From assembly GCA_009746045.1 (NCBI GenBank), contig RPFO01000041.1, forward strand, positions 5,140,920-5,204,919: a stretch of 64,000 nucleotides of DNA, given 5' to 3'. Of the stretch, positions 43,790-54,016 are shown piece by piece. Position 1 is the stretch's first letter. The number at the start of each line of letters is the position of its first letter. The translations under genes and the position numbers were made by a program. The notes under the pieces are model-generated. The model was not told the origin of the DNA, did no database searches, and was given only the letters and a program-made list of their open reading frames with translations. Origin of the DNA: Mesostigma viride (lineage: Eukaryota; Streptophyta; Mesostigmatophyceae; Mesostigmatales; Mesostigmataceae).

Positions 43790-45163
43790 ATGCCGGACGC
43801 CACTGTCAACATCCAGCCGCTCCACTCCACCGCTCCGCCGAACAGCGACCCTGCCATGGATACCCGCGAGGAGGCCTTTTCTGCCGAGGAAGCTGCCGCA
43901 TTTTTACCTGGCAAATGGCCAGGCCTTAACGCCATCATGCGCCTGTCCCGAGCTGCCGCCCTCACCATCCTGCACCTGGCTGCCGAGAAAAAGTGCGAGA
44001 TCCGGGACTGCAACCAACAGGTTACCCACCTGTCGGACTTTCTCCACGACGACCCCGACGACACTGACCTCTGCCTCGCAGTCTGGTGGACGTGCTCCCG
44101 TCTTTCCGACAGCGCCCTTGAGAGCTTTGTCATGGCCTCTCTGGACCTGGGAGCTGACCCCACTGTTGCGGCCGCCATCAACATCACCGCCAAGCAAGTC
44201 GCCAATACCTGCTTCGATCGCCTCCCTCCCCTCCTCAACGCTGCCCTCAACCCTGTCCACAACCACCTCGCCACCCACCACGCCCATTCCTCACACGCCG
44301 ACACCTCCATCCACTCCGCCATCACCCACATTGCAGCAGGGCTGCAGCAGCAGCAGCAGCTCCTCCACCAGCTCCAGCAACAACTTGCCGCCTCCATAAC
44401 TCCTGCCAAGACCACCTATGCCGCCACGCTTCAGAACCCTACGGATCTCATCAACGAAATCAAAACAGCCGTCAAGGCCAGCACAAGGGATGCTATGCAC
44501 GAACCCATTCGCTCATGCAGTATTGTGGTACGTGGCGTCCCCTCGAACGTCAACGATGCACGCCTGGGCACCTACCTCCGGGGCGACCCCTTCCTGGGGA
44601 AGCTCGGCGTGGCCCAAAGCGTCGTCATCAAAACGGCACGACGGCTCGGCGGCCCCACCGCCCCTGTCTTGGTGGAATTCCACCGCAAGGAGGACAAACT
44701 GCATGTGCAGAAGGCCCGCCGGAACCTCCACGATACCCAACTGAGCATCGACGATTACTATACCCCGGAGCAGCTTGAGGCTCGGGCTGCCGCTTTGAAC
44801 CGGCCGGAGGTCCACGAGGCTCGGGCAGCCAAGCAGGCCAACCCGCAACTACGGTGCAGCATCTATGCCCGCCTCTTTAATGGCGTCTTCATCGTCCGCA
44901 TTAATGGCCAGGACCTTCCTCCAATGACGGCGACCCCCATGGATACCGCCGTGCCAGCGCCCCAGCCCCCTGCTCGGCCCGGCCCGCCGTCACCGCCATC
45001 GCCACCGGCATCGACGGTCACCTGCTCCCCAGCACGTGTGGGGATCCGCCGGGGCAACTTCAGCTCAGGTATGGCTGCCAGGCTTGGCCGTCCCCCTAAT
45101 AAATTCGTTCGCTTTGCACCTGAGCCGGAGCCCGCGCTGCGAACCCTTCTCTCCTATCAATGA
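43790..45163 (+). CDS. LINE A ORF1 protein
   Basis: 457 residues from ATG 43790 (MPDATVNIQ); the next Met (MDTREEAF) is also possible. A helical N-terminal half is followed by a Gln/Leu heptad stretch (LQQQQQLLHQLQQQL, about residue 185) that would trimerise or dimerise. Then comes an RRM-like segment (CSIVVRGVPSN ... APVLVEFHRKEDKLHVQKARR), an Ala/Arg-rich helix and a Pro-rich tail. Coiled coil plus RRM-like nucleic-acid-binding part is the L1-type ORF1 plan. The frame is intact. Its stop overlaps the ORF2 start in ATGA (45160-45163). Confidence 0.8.
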   Translation: MPDATVNIQPLHSTAPPNSDPAMDTREEAFSAEEAAAFLPGKWPGLNAIMRLSRAAALTILHLAAEKKCEIRDCNQQVTHLSDFLHDDPDDTDLCLAVWWTCSRLSDSALESFVMASLDLGADPTVAAAINITAKQVANTCFDRLPPLLNAALNPVHNHLATHHAHSSHADTSIHSAITHIAAGLQQQQQLLHQLQQQLAASITPAKTTYAATLQNPTDLINEIKTAVKASTRDAMHEPIRSCSIVVRGVPSNVNDARLGTYLRGDPFLGKLGVAQSVVIKTARRLGGPTAPVLVEFHRKEDKLHVQKARRNLHDTQLSIDDYYTPEQLEARAAALNRPEVHEARAAKQANPQLRCSIYARLFNGVFIVRINGQDLPPMTATPMDTAVPAPQPPARPGPPSPPSPPASTVTCSPARVGIRRGNFSSGMAARLGRPPNKFVRFAPEPEPALRTLLSYQ

Positions 45164-46733
45164 CGACGCTCGCGGCCCCGCGGCTCCGCGGCTTTAGCAG
45201 TGGGATCTGCCTAACTCCCTTTCCCGCCCCTTTGCCTTCGCAGCCCTCGGGCTGTCGGAGAGAGAGCACCGGGTCGGCAGTGAGCCAGGTCCGCCCCGCC
45301 TCGCGCGGCCGCCTCCGAAACCTCCTCAGACTGCACGCATTTCTTATGCGTGCAGACGCAGACTCATTCTACCTGGCCACCCGAGCCAACCGTCGGCGTC
45401 GCCTCGACGCGTTGGCAGGAAGAATCGAAACGGTGATTGAAAGCATAAGTCCCCAACCCCCCCCCCCTACCCCACCACCTCCACCCCCACCCCCATCACC
45501 ACCCTGCTCCATCTCCGCCCCCACCCCCGCCTGCACCCCCCTTTTCGGTCAACGCGCGCCCTTGGTCATCGCCACCTTCAACGCCCGCACGCTCCAGCCC
45601 GACGCTGACCGCTCACCGCTGTCACTGCCTGCGCAGTGACGACTGTCAGTGCCATCGAGTCTCCAATCTTATTGGTTTCTGCATCGACAATAATATCGCC
45701 ATCCTGGGAATCCAAGAACACAGGCGCACTACATCGGCCCGCGGATCAACTGCCCTTGTTGCTGATGACATCGACGGCTGGCGGAGGAGCGGTGACATAC
45801 AGCCATGCTATTTGGGGGCCCAATACCGCCACCGCCAGGTCGAAATGTCCGGCCCCCATATTGAACTCAGGGTCCAATGCCAACCGCCGGAATGAAACTT
45901 GCTGGCCCCCAGTATGCTAGCGCCCCCCTGGGGCGCCGCCACCGGTGCGCCGACAGCCGGCCCCCATATGCCCCCCCCCAACGCGCTGAATTCGTGTTCA
46001 GTGACCAGATCACACTTTGATCCGAGAGCAAAATGATTAGCTGTAAGTTACGAAAAAAAAACGAAATTTTAGTATCTAAGTTCCGCAGCGCTTGCTGAAT
46101 TTGCCCCCTTTCCAAGGCCCGCTGACAATACTTGAGAAATTCACCAATGAATGTTCGGTTTGAAACTGACCATGGATTGTTACTGGTGGATACACCTGGT
46201 GTAGACGAGCACTTGCCACGTGGCAAATCCCCTTTGGCAGTAGGCTCGCCATACTGTATGGGGGCCATGACCACCCGCCGGCAGGCTATTTCAGCCGCAG
46301 CCCCTATATTTATATAGGGGCCGGACCAATGCAGCCACTGGCAGCCTTGGGGCCAGACCCTAGTACCCGTGAAATTTTGGCTGGGCATGTCACCGCTCCT
46401 CACTGGCGGTTCTACTACGGAGGCGGCGATGGCACCGGGAACGGGGGCGTCGGTCTCCTCTGCTCCCCGCTCGCCGTACGCCACATGGGCGAACCCCAGC
46501 TGGTCAACGCTCGGCTCCTCGTGGCCACTTTTCATTCGATGGAGGGCCACTCGACCTACGCCCTGACGGTGGGCGTTGGTTACGCACCCCACTCCGGCCA
46601 CCCAGAACAAGACCGCAAGGACTTCTTTGCAGCGCTGGAGAACCTGGCGAACGGCATCCCTGGTCGCAACTACCTCGCTCTGCTGCTGGACGCCAACGCC
46701 ACGCTACCACCGGGTACTCATTACAATTCGTTC
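45160..46733 (+). pseudogene. LINE A ORF2, APE endonuclease part (broken)
   Basis: Starts at ATG 45160 in the ATGA overlap with ORF1. A Pro-rich linker leads to IATFNARTL, the first endonuclease motif. A frameshift near 45640 follows, then IAILGIQEHR, with the catalytic Glu, in another frame. At 45783 a 620-bp element interrupts DDIDGW/RFYYGGG. The frame resumes with GNGGVGLLCS, VGVGYAPHSG and LLLDANATL and is cut by the MITE at 46734. The remaining motif (SDHRIV) is beyond it. Confidence 0.8.
45783..46402. mobile_element. Small TIR element, 620 bp, in the LINE A endonuclease
   Basis: The target CTGGC is duplicated (45778-45782 and 46403-46407; up to CTGGCGG if the boundary is shifted by two bases). 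Ends are inverted: GAGGAGCGGTGACAT on the left and its complement on the right. Removing it restores GAC GGC TGG CGG TTC. A strong palindrome CCCCTATATTTATATAGGGG is near the right end. Non-coding. Confidence 0.8.
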
Positions 46734-47490
46734 AAGTGGCCCGCCGGAGCGGCTGTACAATTTTTCCCAGTGAGCGCGCTGCCAAGTGTACTTGTGGGCA
46801 AATTTTTAGGTGCCCCGTCACTTCGAGGTACTAAAAATTAGGCTACGGTACGAATTCAGCGAATTTCAGCGAATTTTCAGTCGAACCAAAGGAAGTGACG
46901 CCAACTACCAAAAAGTTTCCGTTACGAATTTTCAGCCCAACACTCGCGCAAAATGAAGTGACGGCAAGTCTACCAAAACGTTTCCGTTACGAATTTTCAC
47001 TCCCACACGTTTGCACAAGAGGAAGTGACGGCAACTACCAAAAAGTTTCCGTTACGAATTTTCAGTCCCACACTTCGCGCAAATTTTAGTAGGGCTGCAC
47101 GCAAGCTACCTTTCAAAATTTTGCGCTAGTATGGAACGCATTTCATTCGTCTGGAGGAACGCTGCCCGCCAACTACCCCCGTTCAGAATGTTCCGCCGAA
47201 ATTTACTTGAGATTTGGAAATCTGAACGTGCGCGCAAATTTTAGTAGGGCTGCACGCAAGCTACCTTTCAAAATTTTGCGCAAGTATGGAACGCAATTCA
47301 TTCGTCCGGAGGAATGCTGCTCGTCAACTGCCCCCGTTCAGAAAGTTGCGCCGAACTTTACTTGAGATTTGGAAATCTGAACGTGCGGTTGGAGTTTCGC
47401 GGGGAAACCCAAGTTCCCTAGTAATTCACCAATGACGCGCTTCGAACACTTGCCCGCTAAAACCTAAGCAGCCGCTCCGGCTGGCCACTT
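46734..47490. mobile_element. MITE with AAGTGGCC ends, 757 bp
   Basis: TIRs AAGTGGCC(C/A)GCCGGAGCGG. The interior has three to four ~65-bp repeats (GGAAGTGACG ... CCGTTACGAATTTTCA) and a ~144-bp duplication (47087-47226 and 47231-47372). It interrupts LINE A ORF2. Flanks TTCAA/TTAAA might be a target duplication with one change. A truncated copy is at 30579. Confidence 0.8.
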
Positions 47491-47503
47491 AAACGAAACT
47501 TGA

Positions 47504-50239
47504 TGTGGCGGCTGTCAGCACGCCCCCAACGGTACGGTCTCCAATGCCAACACTGAACTTTTTGCTGATTTGCTTACGACATGCGATTTGGTCACTGCCA
47601 ACACTCGCTTTCCACATAGTCCAGATGCTTTGGTCACACACACCTCGCCAACTGGCACTGAACGCTGCATTGACTATGTTGTAATGCGCAAGCGTCATCA
47701 AGGATCTGTACTAGCTGCTCGCTCGCATGTGATCCCCCTGGTGCGCTCCGATCATCGCATCGTCACCGCCCGCATCCGCCTGCGATTCCCCTCGCCCTTT
47801 CGTAAGCACGTGGCACCACCTGATTTGCGCACACTGCAGTTGCTCGAGAAATCTGACGACGCTCTGGAGGACTTCCCTGAAAAACGCGCCCACAAGCGCG
47901 CCGCAGAGGCGTTCGTCGACGCGCTGGACATCCCGGCCAGCCACGCCCAGCTGTTCGCTGCCGGCCCGGCATCGGCCCTTCGGCACCTCGCTGACAAGCT
48001 GCCCGCGGCCGGGGCCCTACTGCCCCCCCGCCCGCCCCGCTTCACCAGCCTGCACCGGCTCCCCGCCGTCATCCAGGCCCGGCAAGCCCTGCGCGACAAC
48101 AGCGACCCCGCCCGCTACGCCCGCCTCAAAGCCGATTACCACTCGGCCATCCGGCAGGCGACCAAGGAGCAGGAGGACCTCATTCATGCTTCATGTCCGC
48201 GAGTCAGGCTTCATGTCCGCGAGTACTTCGCCCACCTCAAGGACCAGCACGGCAAGTACGCCTGGACCCGCCTGCGTCACGCCCAACGGCCCGCCGGCGG
48301 CGCGCAGCCGGCGCCGCGGACGCTCTCTGGCTCACCGCAGCAGCAGCTCGACCAGTGGTATTCCTCCCAGTCCCGGCTGCTCGGCGCCTCCCCGCCGCCT
48401 CCGCCGCTTGGCCCTCTGGCGGCCGCACGCCTGGCAGTAGCACCGGCGGACGTCCCTGCGCCGCCCACGCCGCCCGCCGCTGAGCAGGACTACACGTACC
48501 CAGCCCTGACGGAACCCCTGGCCGACCCCAACGAGCTCCCGCCGTTCACCGAGCTCGAGCTGAGCACCGCCGCCAAGCAACTCCGCTTCTATGCCGCCAT
48601 TGGACCTGACCAGCTCCCAGCCCCGGTGATTAAGCTGACGGCGCTCACGGGGTTCCTGCTTGACGTCTGCAACCGGATCCTGCTTGCCGACGCGCCGCCG
48701 ATTCCTGAGTGGCAGCACAGCTACCGTATTATGCTGTACAAAAACAAAGGTTCCCCTGACGACCCCGCCAACTACAGAGGAGTATGCATCCAGAGCGCCG
48801 CACTTAAGTTGTTCATGCGCATGATCCTCAACCGCCTTCGTTCTGCTCTCGACTGTCACCTTGGGGAAAGTCAAATGGGCTTCCGTCCTGGGCGCAACAC
48901 CGTCATGGCCATCTTCGTCGCGCGTCGCCTCTTCGAGGAAATCGCTCTCCTGCAACCTGGTGAGTTTCCCGCAATCCTGATCTTCGTCGACTTCATCAAG
49001 GCTTTTGACTCTGTCCTCTGGGACGCTCTATGGGCTGTACTTGCTCGCGCTCGCGTCCCCACTCCCCTGATTACCGTCATCCGCACGCTGTATGAGGGGT
49101 CGACCACTTCGGTGCGCACTCACCACGGCATTACCCCGCCATGCCCACTGCAGACCGGCGTCTGGCAGGGTTGCGTCCTGTCGCCGTACCTGTTTATTAT
49201 TGTAGTGGATTATGTTATGCGCCAGGCACGTGCTCGCTTTGCTAGCATTGCAGGCCGTGCCCCTGGCCTAGCGATCACGAACGAGCTTGGGGAAGGGGGG
49301 CCGACTAACAAGCAGAATTTACTAGCTGACCTCATTTATGCCGACGACATCACGCTCATCGAGAAGCCGGAGTCTGCCCAACTTTGGCTGGACTGCCTGG
49401 CGCTCGAGGCTCGGGCGGTTGGTCTAGAAATCAGCCCCAAAACGGAGGCCCTGGCCCTCGGCATGGCAGGGCCCCCACCCACACTCCGCCTCTTAGACGA
49501 TGCCGAGGTCAACTACCCTCCTTCAGGCCGCTTCAAGCTGCTCGGCAGTTGGCTTCCCGACTGCGAGGACGACATGACGACACGGATCGGCATGGCGTGG
49601 GCGCACCTCCATGACCACCGCCGCTGGTGGAGCAACCCCGCCCTACCCCGGATCGTCAAGCGTGACCTCTTCAAGGTCGTCATTCTAACGATCCTGACCT
49701 ACGGCGCCGAGACGTGGACACTGATGCAGGAGCTGGAGCAACGACTCGACGGCGCCGTCACCAAGATGCTGCGCAAGGCCCTTAACATCCCCTTTGGTTT
49801 GCACATTAGTAATGAGGATTTGTACGCTGATTTGCCCTATGTTTCCCACATTATTAGGCACAGGCGCCTGGGCCTAGCCGGGCACCTGGCCCGCACAGAT
49901 CAGGTAGATACATCAGATAGACTAGCTGGCACCAAGCCCGCCCAGCCTGGGCGCTATGTCCTCACCTGGCGTGCCCCCGGCCGCGCGCGGCAGGGCCGCC
50001 ACCCGTGGACTTTTCGTGATAGACTCGGCATGGACATGTGCTACACTAGACGTGACGGGCTCACCCCCGGGCAGCCTCCTGGTTTGACTGTAATATGGAG
50101 GCAGATGGTGCGCAAGGATAGATGGCAAGTTGTGATGAAGGAGACCACCCCCAAGCCTGTGGGGGCTCCGCGTGTGACCAAGTATGGCAGTCATAGCGAT
50201 TCGGGCCGCGGTGCCCACACCCCTGTAACTAGGACCTAG
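47504..50239 (+). CDS. LINE A ORF2, end of endonuclease, reverse transcriptase and C-terminus
   Basis: Open for 911 codons after a TGA at 47501. It begins in the endonuclease (CIDYVVMRK, SDHRIVTARI, about 47747), then a Pro/Ala-rich linker. The RT has YKNKGSPDDPANYRGVC, GFRPGRNT, FVDFIKAFDS, GVWQGCVLSPYLF, LIYADDITL (YADD at 49337-49348) and GLEISPKTEAL. The C-terminus carries YGAETWTL, RHRRLGLAGHLARTD and the W..M..K.RW ending shared with LINE B and D. RT and C-terminal coding are intact, but without an uninterrupted N-terminal endonuclease this copy should not move by itself. Confidence 0.9.
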   Translation, partial: CGGCQHAPNGTVSNANTELFADLLTTCDLVTANTRFPHSPDALVTHTSPTGTERCIDYVVMRKRHQGSVLAARSHVIPLVRSDHRIVTARIRLRFPSPFRKHVAPPDLRTLQLLEKSDDALEDFPEKRAHKRAAEAFVDALDIPASHAQLFAAGPASALRHLADKLPAAGALLPPRPPRFTSLHRLPAVIQARQALRDNSDPARYARLKADYHSAIRQATKEQEDLIHASCPRVRLHVREYFAHLKDQHGKYAWTRLRHAQRPAGGAQPAPRTLSGSPQQQLDQWYSSQSRLLGASPPPPPLGPLAAARLAVAPADVPAPPTPPAAEQDYTYPALTEPLADPNELPPFTELELSTAAKQLRFYAAIGPDQLPAPVIKLTALTGFLLDVCNRILLADAPPIPEWQHSYRIMLYKNKGSPDDPANYRGVCIQSAALKLFMRMILNRLRSALDCHLGESQMGFRPGRNTVMAIFVARRLFEEIALLQPGEFPAILIFVDFIKAFDSVLWDALWAVLARARVPTPLITVIRTLYEGSTTSVRTHHGITPPCPLQTGVWQGCVLSPYLFIIVVDYVMRQARARFASIAGRAPGLAITNELGEGGPTNKQNLLADLIYADDITLIEKPESAQLWLDCLALEARAVGLEISPKTEALALGMAGPPPTLRLLDDAEVNYPPSGRFKLLGSWLPDCEDDMTTRIGMAWAHLHDHRRWWSNPALPRIVKRDLFKVVILTILTYGAETWTLMQELEQRLDGAVTKMLRKALNIPFGLHISNEDLYADLPYVSHIIRHRRLGLAGHLARTDQVDTSDRLAGTKPAQPGRYVLTWRAPGRARQGRHPWTFRDRLGMDMCYTRRDGLTPGQPPGLTVIWRQMVRKDRWQVVMKETTPKPVGAPRVTKYGSHSDSGRGAHTPVTRT

Positions 50240-50292
50240 ATAGCTTATACCATCCATTCCATCCCATGTTCCCCTCCCACTGAGGACTTATG

Positions 50293-50335
50293 CTCACGTG
50301 ACGCAGTCACGTGTCTATTAATTAATTAATTAATT
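50293..50335 (+). other. LINE A 3' hairpin and (TTAA)n tail
   Basis: CACGTGACGCAGTCACGTG can pair with itself, followed by TCTA and a TTAA microsatellite. The same end occurs at 18293-18325 and, without the hairpin's first half, at 61618-61643. Probably the site read by the RT. Confidence 0.65.
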
Positions 50336-50347
50336 AACGGCCATGAC

Positions 50348-50934
50348 AAGAAGTGGCTGACCGGGTGGTGGATGAAAAGAGAGAGCATGGGTGGTTAGGA
50401 AAAAAAAAGAAAACATGTGTGTATGCTTCGATTGTTGATTCATTAATTAATTAAGAGACACGTGACTGCGTCACGTGAGTTGATCGATTGTTGATATCAT
50501 CAATATAAAGAAAAATCATAGTGGTGTGAAACAGCAGATCGTGATTAATCAATAAAAAAATCACGGAGACTGCGTCACACGGATTCCAATAAAATAGCCT
50601 TCAACCGCTCTCAGACAACTACCCTAGTCCTTCCACGGCGTTGGATCGCCAATGCGTCCAGGCTTAGTTGTCTCACTTCATAGACAACAAGCCCAGGAAC
50701 GAGGGCGCCCTTGACTAGCCTACCATCTCTCACTACCACATGCAGGTGCGCAGGGCACAGAGGACTCTCTCGGCATCAGGGTGCAGGCCCAACTGTGGGT
50801 GCATTACAACAATAGGTAGGCTGACACAAAGCAGATGCTTTAAAGGTGATGTGTGATCAAGACGTCGACCGGTTGAGGCGCAGATCATGATAAAAATACC
50901 CGGCCGCCACCCTGCTCTATATAGCGTTCCTTTC
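50348..50934. other. Intergenic remnants left of the dynein gene
   Basis: 50440-50480 holds a reversed LINE A end (TTAATTAAGAGACACGTGAC). 50610-50690 has AGACAACT ... GTTGTCTCACTTCATAGACA, related to the 65-bp repeat at 40009. No gene seen. Confidence 0.4.
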
Positions 50935-51044
50935 CACCATCCTGAACGACACAAACGCGGATCAGATAACAGCAGGCTCGAGCAACGGTGGTCCGGATTC
51001 TCTCAGATTTCTGGCCTGCGCTGGTCGTCTCGTTGATATCATGG
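50935..51044 (-). repeat. SINE-like dispersed repeat, longest copy
   Basis: Contains CCATCCTGAACGACAC, CAGCAGGCTCGAGC, GGTCCGGATTCTC and GGCCTGCGCTGG. A second short copy of the end follows at 51070-51096. Confidence 0.7.
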
Positions 51045-51283
51045 TCACTATAGAATATAGTAATGCCATGTCTGCGCTGGTTGTCTCATGGATATCTAGC
51101 GTCATTGATAGAAGGTGTTGCAAGCTGGCTGCTCTTCATAAAAAGAATGGCAAGGGTTTTAGGCTTTGGGTTACACTATCACAAGGAATCGGCAACCCCA
51201 TTGCAACTGACCACTTTCTGAGGTACCAAAAAAGCACCGGCACTCCCAGCCCTGCAAACGTAAAAGGGCCATCCCGGCCAGCC

Positions 51284-54016
51284 TCACTTGCGCCGCCGCT
51301 GCAGCAGCTTGTTGAAGAACTCCTGTGGATCGGCCGCCTGGGCCGGTCCACCCGCGCCTGCCGGTGGGGGCGCACCCCTGGGGGACCTGACAGGTGTGAG
51401 CCCTAGTGGAGAAAGCGCATGATCCGCCCCGCCGCTGCTGCCAACGTCCGCTATGCCCATGGCTCCTCCACGTGCGACATGTCCACTAGCACCCACGTGG
51501 GAGGCTGGCGGGGCAGGCAGCATGAACAAACCCCCACTTCCCCCTGCGGCTGAGGAAGACCCTGGCAGGGGGGTGTTCCCGCCGCTAGCGTCGCGCATCC
51601 CGGCCGGGAAGGGCGCCACCTCCCCTCCCTGGAACGAGGCCTCTGCGTCATGAAACGTGACGTCATCGTCGGCGTTCGCGGCATCCCCCGCGAGGTTATT
51701 GCTGCTGCTGTTGTTAGACGAGGGGGGGGCTGAGTTGGCCCACCCGATGAGGGGCGCGGGAAGCACCCCCGTGCCGGACCGCAGAAGCGCCCCATGGTCC
51801 AACGCTGACCCCGCCCCCCGGTCACTGACCGCCCCACCCCCTGAACCATGATGACCCGAGGAGGACCGAGAGAAGTACGCAGGGGAAGGGCCTGGGAGTG
51901 AGGCGGCGATACTGGCTGCCGAGAGACCCCCCCCTGCCCCTGCCCCTGCCCCCCCCCTGTCCCTCTCGGCTTGTCCCTGGGCCACCTTGAGCGCGGCGAG
52001 CTTGTTCAAGTCCAGCCCCTTCTGCCCGCCGCCACCAAATGAGACGCGGTCGCCGCCGAAACCGCCGCCGCTGCCACCAAACGGCAAGCTCGAGCGGTCC
52101 CGGTCCCCCAATCCCGTGCCGCCACCTGGGCCCCCCATCATCATCCCGCCCAGGTTGATGCTGCTGTTAGAGCCGGAGAGGGTCCCCCCAGCTCCCGCGC
52201 TGACACTTGTCGCGTGGTGCTGCTGCTGGAGCCGCTCCACTAATGCTTGCTGCTGCGCCGCGAGGAAACCCTGCTCCTCCTCTGCGAGCTCCAACAGCCC
52301 CCTACCCCCGCGATGGACACTCACGCTACCGCCACCCCCGGTACTGTTCCCCCCAACGCCACCCCCACCGGCAGTCACCGTCCCCAGCCCCCCCCGGCGC
52401 GCCAGAAGGCTGCCCTTGCGGCCCCGCCCGCTCCCGTTCAGCGCCGCGCCGCCCAGGGTGATGCTCATGTTCAGGCCAGGGTCCCTGGGCGCATCGAGCG
52501 CATCCTGGAAGTAGGGCGAGAGTGGGGCGGCCCCGTCGGGAGGTGACCCGGGACCCACGCCCTCGATGCCCGTTTTGCTCAGATTTCCCTCAGAGCCGCC
52601 CCATTGTTGCCCACCGATCAGAGAGGCACTGGAACTAGGGACCGAACCCGAGGAACCCGAAGCACCGATGGCGGTCAAGGGTGAAATGCTTGCCCTTTTC
52701 CCAGTTCGCCCGTCCGTCCCGGATCCCCCCCCCTCCTCGGTGCCGTCGTCAGCAGAGGCGGCGATGCGGGAGAGCGCCTCCGTCGCGGCCAGGGATGTGG
52801 TGCCCCCCTGGGCGAGCAGCCGCGCCGCGACGGCCGCGATGGTGGCGGCCGAGTCCCACCCAGCAGGGACGAAGATCTCGTCGCGGCTCACCAGCTGCGC
52901 CTGCGGTAGGCCCCTGCCGCCGGCCTTGAAAAGCGCGCGACGGCGCTGCTGGGCCCCGCGTTCAAGTCTCCCCGGGCTGATGCTATTGCTGCCGCCCGCA
53001 CCCGGAGATAACGAGTTTAACAAAGCTCTTTGGCCGGGTCCTCCGATGAACGAACCTGGGCCATCTGCAGGATGGGACAGGGAGATGCGAGCACCCTGGT
53101 CGGCATCCCTGTTGGCCAGGCGCATCATCAGGTGGTCATGCAGGAGATCCACGCAGCGGCCTGTCGCTGAGGACACGTACAGCAGGGACGCGCCCAGGGA
53201 CAGGCAGGCGCGGCGCAAGGCGGTCTGGAGGGCCTCCAGGTCGGCGTCCGACAGCTGCTGTTCTGCTTGCACCTCGGCCAGTTTGTCGGACTTGGTGCCG
53301 ACGACGACCAGGGGCAGCGCCAGGTTGACTTCCACGTCCAGGCCGGGGAGTTGGCCGGCCAGGTCGGCCGATGTGCTGGCGGTGTCCGAGCTATTTTCGT
53401 CGCCGGGGCCGGACTCGGACGCGAGAATCGCGGCCGCGTAGTCGCGCCAGGGCGCGCCCACATCGTCCATGAGCTCCGCCACGTGGCGCTCGTCCATGTC
53501 GCGCAGCACGTCGGCCATGTGGGACCGCAGGCGGGAGACCCACTGGCCCAGGGAGAAGAGGGCGGTCCAGGGACGGGACATGTCGAGCAGGATCACGACG
53601 ACCGCATTGGCGGCCGTGGCAGGGTTGAGCGCGAAGCGAAGGAGGCGAGCGTCGCTGGTGCTCCACACGCTGACCTTGCGCTCGCGGGAGCCGGAGTTGG
53701 CGCCCGGCGCCCGGACGAAGATGGACGAGGAGCGCCGTTCGGGGGTCACGTCTGGGGCGGCTGCGGGAGCGTTAAGGAAGGTGTAGCCAAGCCCGCGACG
53801 AACAGCTGCTACCGCGCCGGATTTCTGAGCGTCGGCGGATAGCTGCAGTCCCAATGGCAGGCCATCGTCTCTCGCCTTTAGCGCACGAAGGAGGGATTGC
53901 TTCCCGGTCAACGGGTCGCCTACGATGACCACCGAGTGTGCGGAGGCCACCGGCGCCCCTGCGACCAGCCCCGGCGGATGCTGCGATAGCGCGGCAAGCG
54001 CAGAGCCGGCAGCCAT
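51284..54016 (-). CDS. Cytoplasmic dynein light intermediate chain
   Basis: 910 residues in one exon from ATG 54016. The N-terminal Ras-like domain has the P-loop GDPLTGKQ (residues 33-40; the usual Ser/Thr after Lys is Gln), VVILLDMSRPWTALFSLGQW (139-158), LVVVGTKSDK (236-245), ALRRACLSLGASLLYVSS (266-283) and the family-specific IFVPAGWD (381-388). A Gly/Ser-rich linker of about 500 residues follows. The last residues (EFFNKLLQRRRK, 899-910) match the short amphipathic effector-binding helix of LIC. In the family the G-domain sits on the dynein heavy chain and the tail helix binds cargo adaptors. The protein is longer than animal LICs (about 500) because of the linker. The intact frame, and no mobile sequence inside, argue for a functional host gene. 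Confidence 0.9.
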   Translation of the reverse strand: MAAGSALAALSQHPPGLVAGAPVASAHSVVIVGDPLTGKQSLLRALKARDDGLPLGLQLSADAQKSGAVAAVRRGLGYTFLNAPAAAPDVTPERRSSSIFVRAPGANSGSRERKVSVWSTSDARLLRFALNPATAANAVVVILLDMSRPWTALFSLGQWVSRLRSHMADVLRDMDERHVAELMDDVGAPWRDYAAAILASESGPGDENSSDTASTSADLAGQLPGLDVEVNLALPLVVVGTKSDKLAEVQAEQQLSDADLEALQTALRRACLSLGASLLYVSSATGRCVDLLHDHLMMRLANRDADQGARISLSHPADGPGSFIGGPGQRALLNSLSPGAGGSNSISPGRLERGAQQRRRALFKAGGRGLPQAQLVSRDEIFVPAGWDSAATIAAVAARLLAQGGTTSLAATEALSRIAASADDGTEEGGGSGTDGRTGKRASISPLTAIGASGSSGSVPSSSASLIGGQQWGGSEGNLSKTGIEGVGPGSPPDGAAPLSPYFQDALDAPRDPGLNMSITLGGAALNGSGRGRKGSLLARRGGLGTVTAGGGGVGGNSTGGGGSVSVHRGGRGLLELAEEEQGFLAAQQQALVERLQQQHHATSVSAGAGGTLSGSNSSINLGGMMMGGPGGGTGLGDRDRSSLPFGGSGGGFGGDRVSFGGGGQKGLDLNKLAALKVAQGQAERDRGGAGAGAGGGLSAASIAASLPGPSPAYFSRSSSGHHGSGGGAVSDRGAGSALDHGALLRSGTGVLPAPLIGWANSAPPSSNNSSSNNLAGDAANADDDVTFHDAEASFQGGEVAPFPAGMRDASGGNTPLPGSSSAAGGSGGLFMLPAPPASHVGASGHVARGGAMGIADVGSSGGADHALSPLGLTPVRSPRGAPPPAGAGGPAQAADPQEFFNKLLQRRRK

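Larger units (their letters stand above)
43787..50335 (+). mobile_element. LINE family A, near-complete copy with 12-bp target duplication
   Basis: AACGGCCATGAC occurs at 43775-43786 and 50336-50347. The element starts at 43787, three bases before the first in-frame ORF1 ATG, and ends in a (TTAA)n tail. It has ORF1, then ORF2 with an APE-type endonuclease and RT, and two small DNA elements inserted in the endonuclease region (45783-46402 and 46734-47490). Without these it would be about 5.2 kb. Confidence 0.9.
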
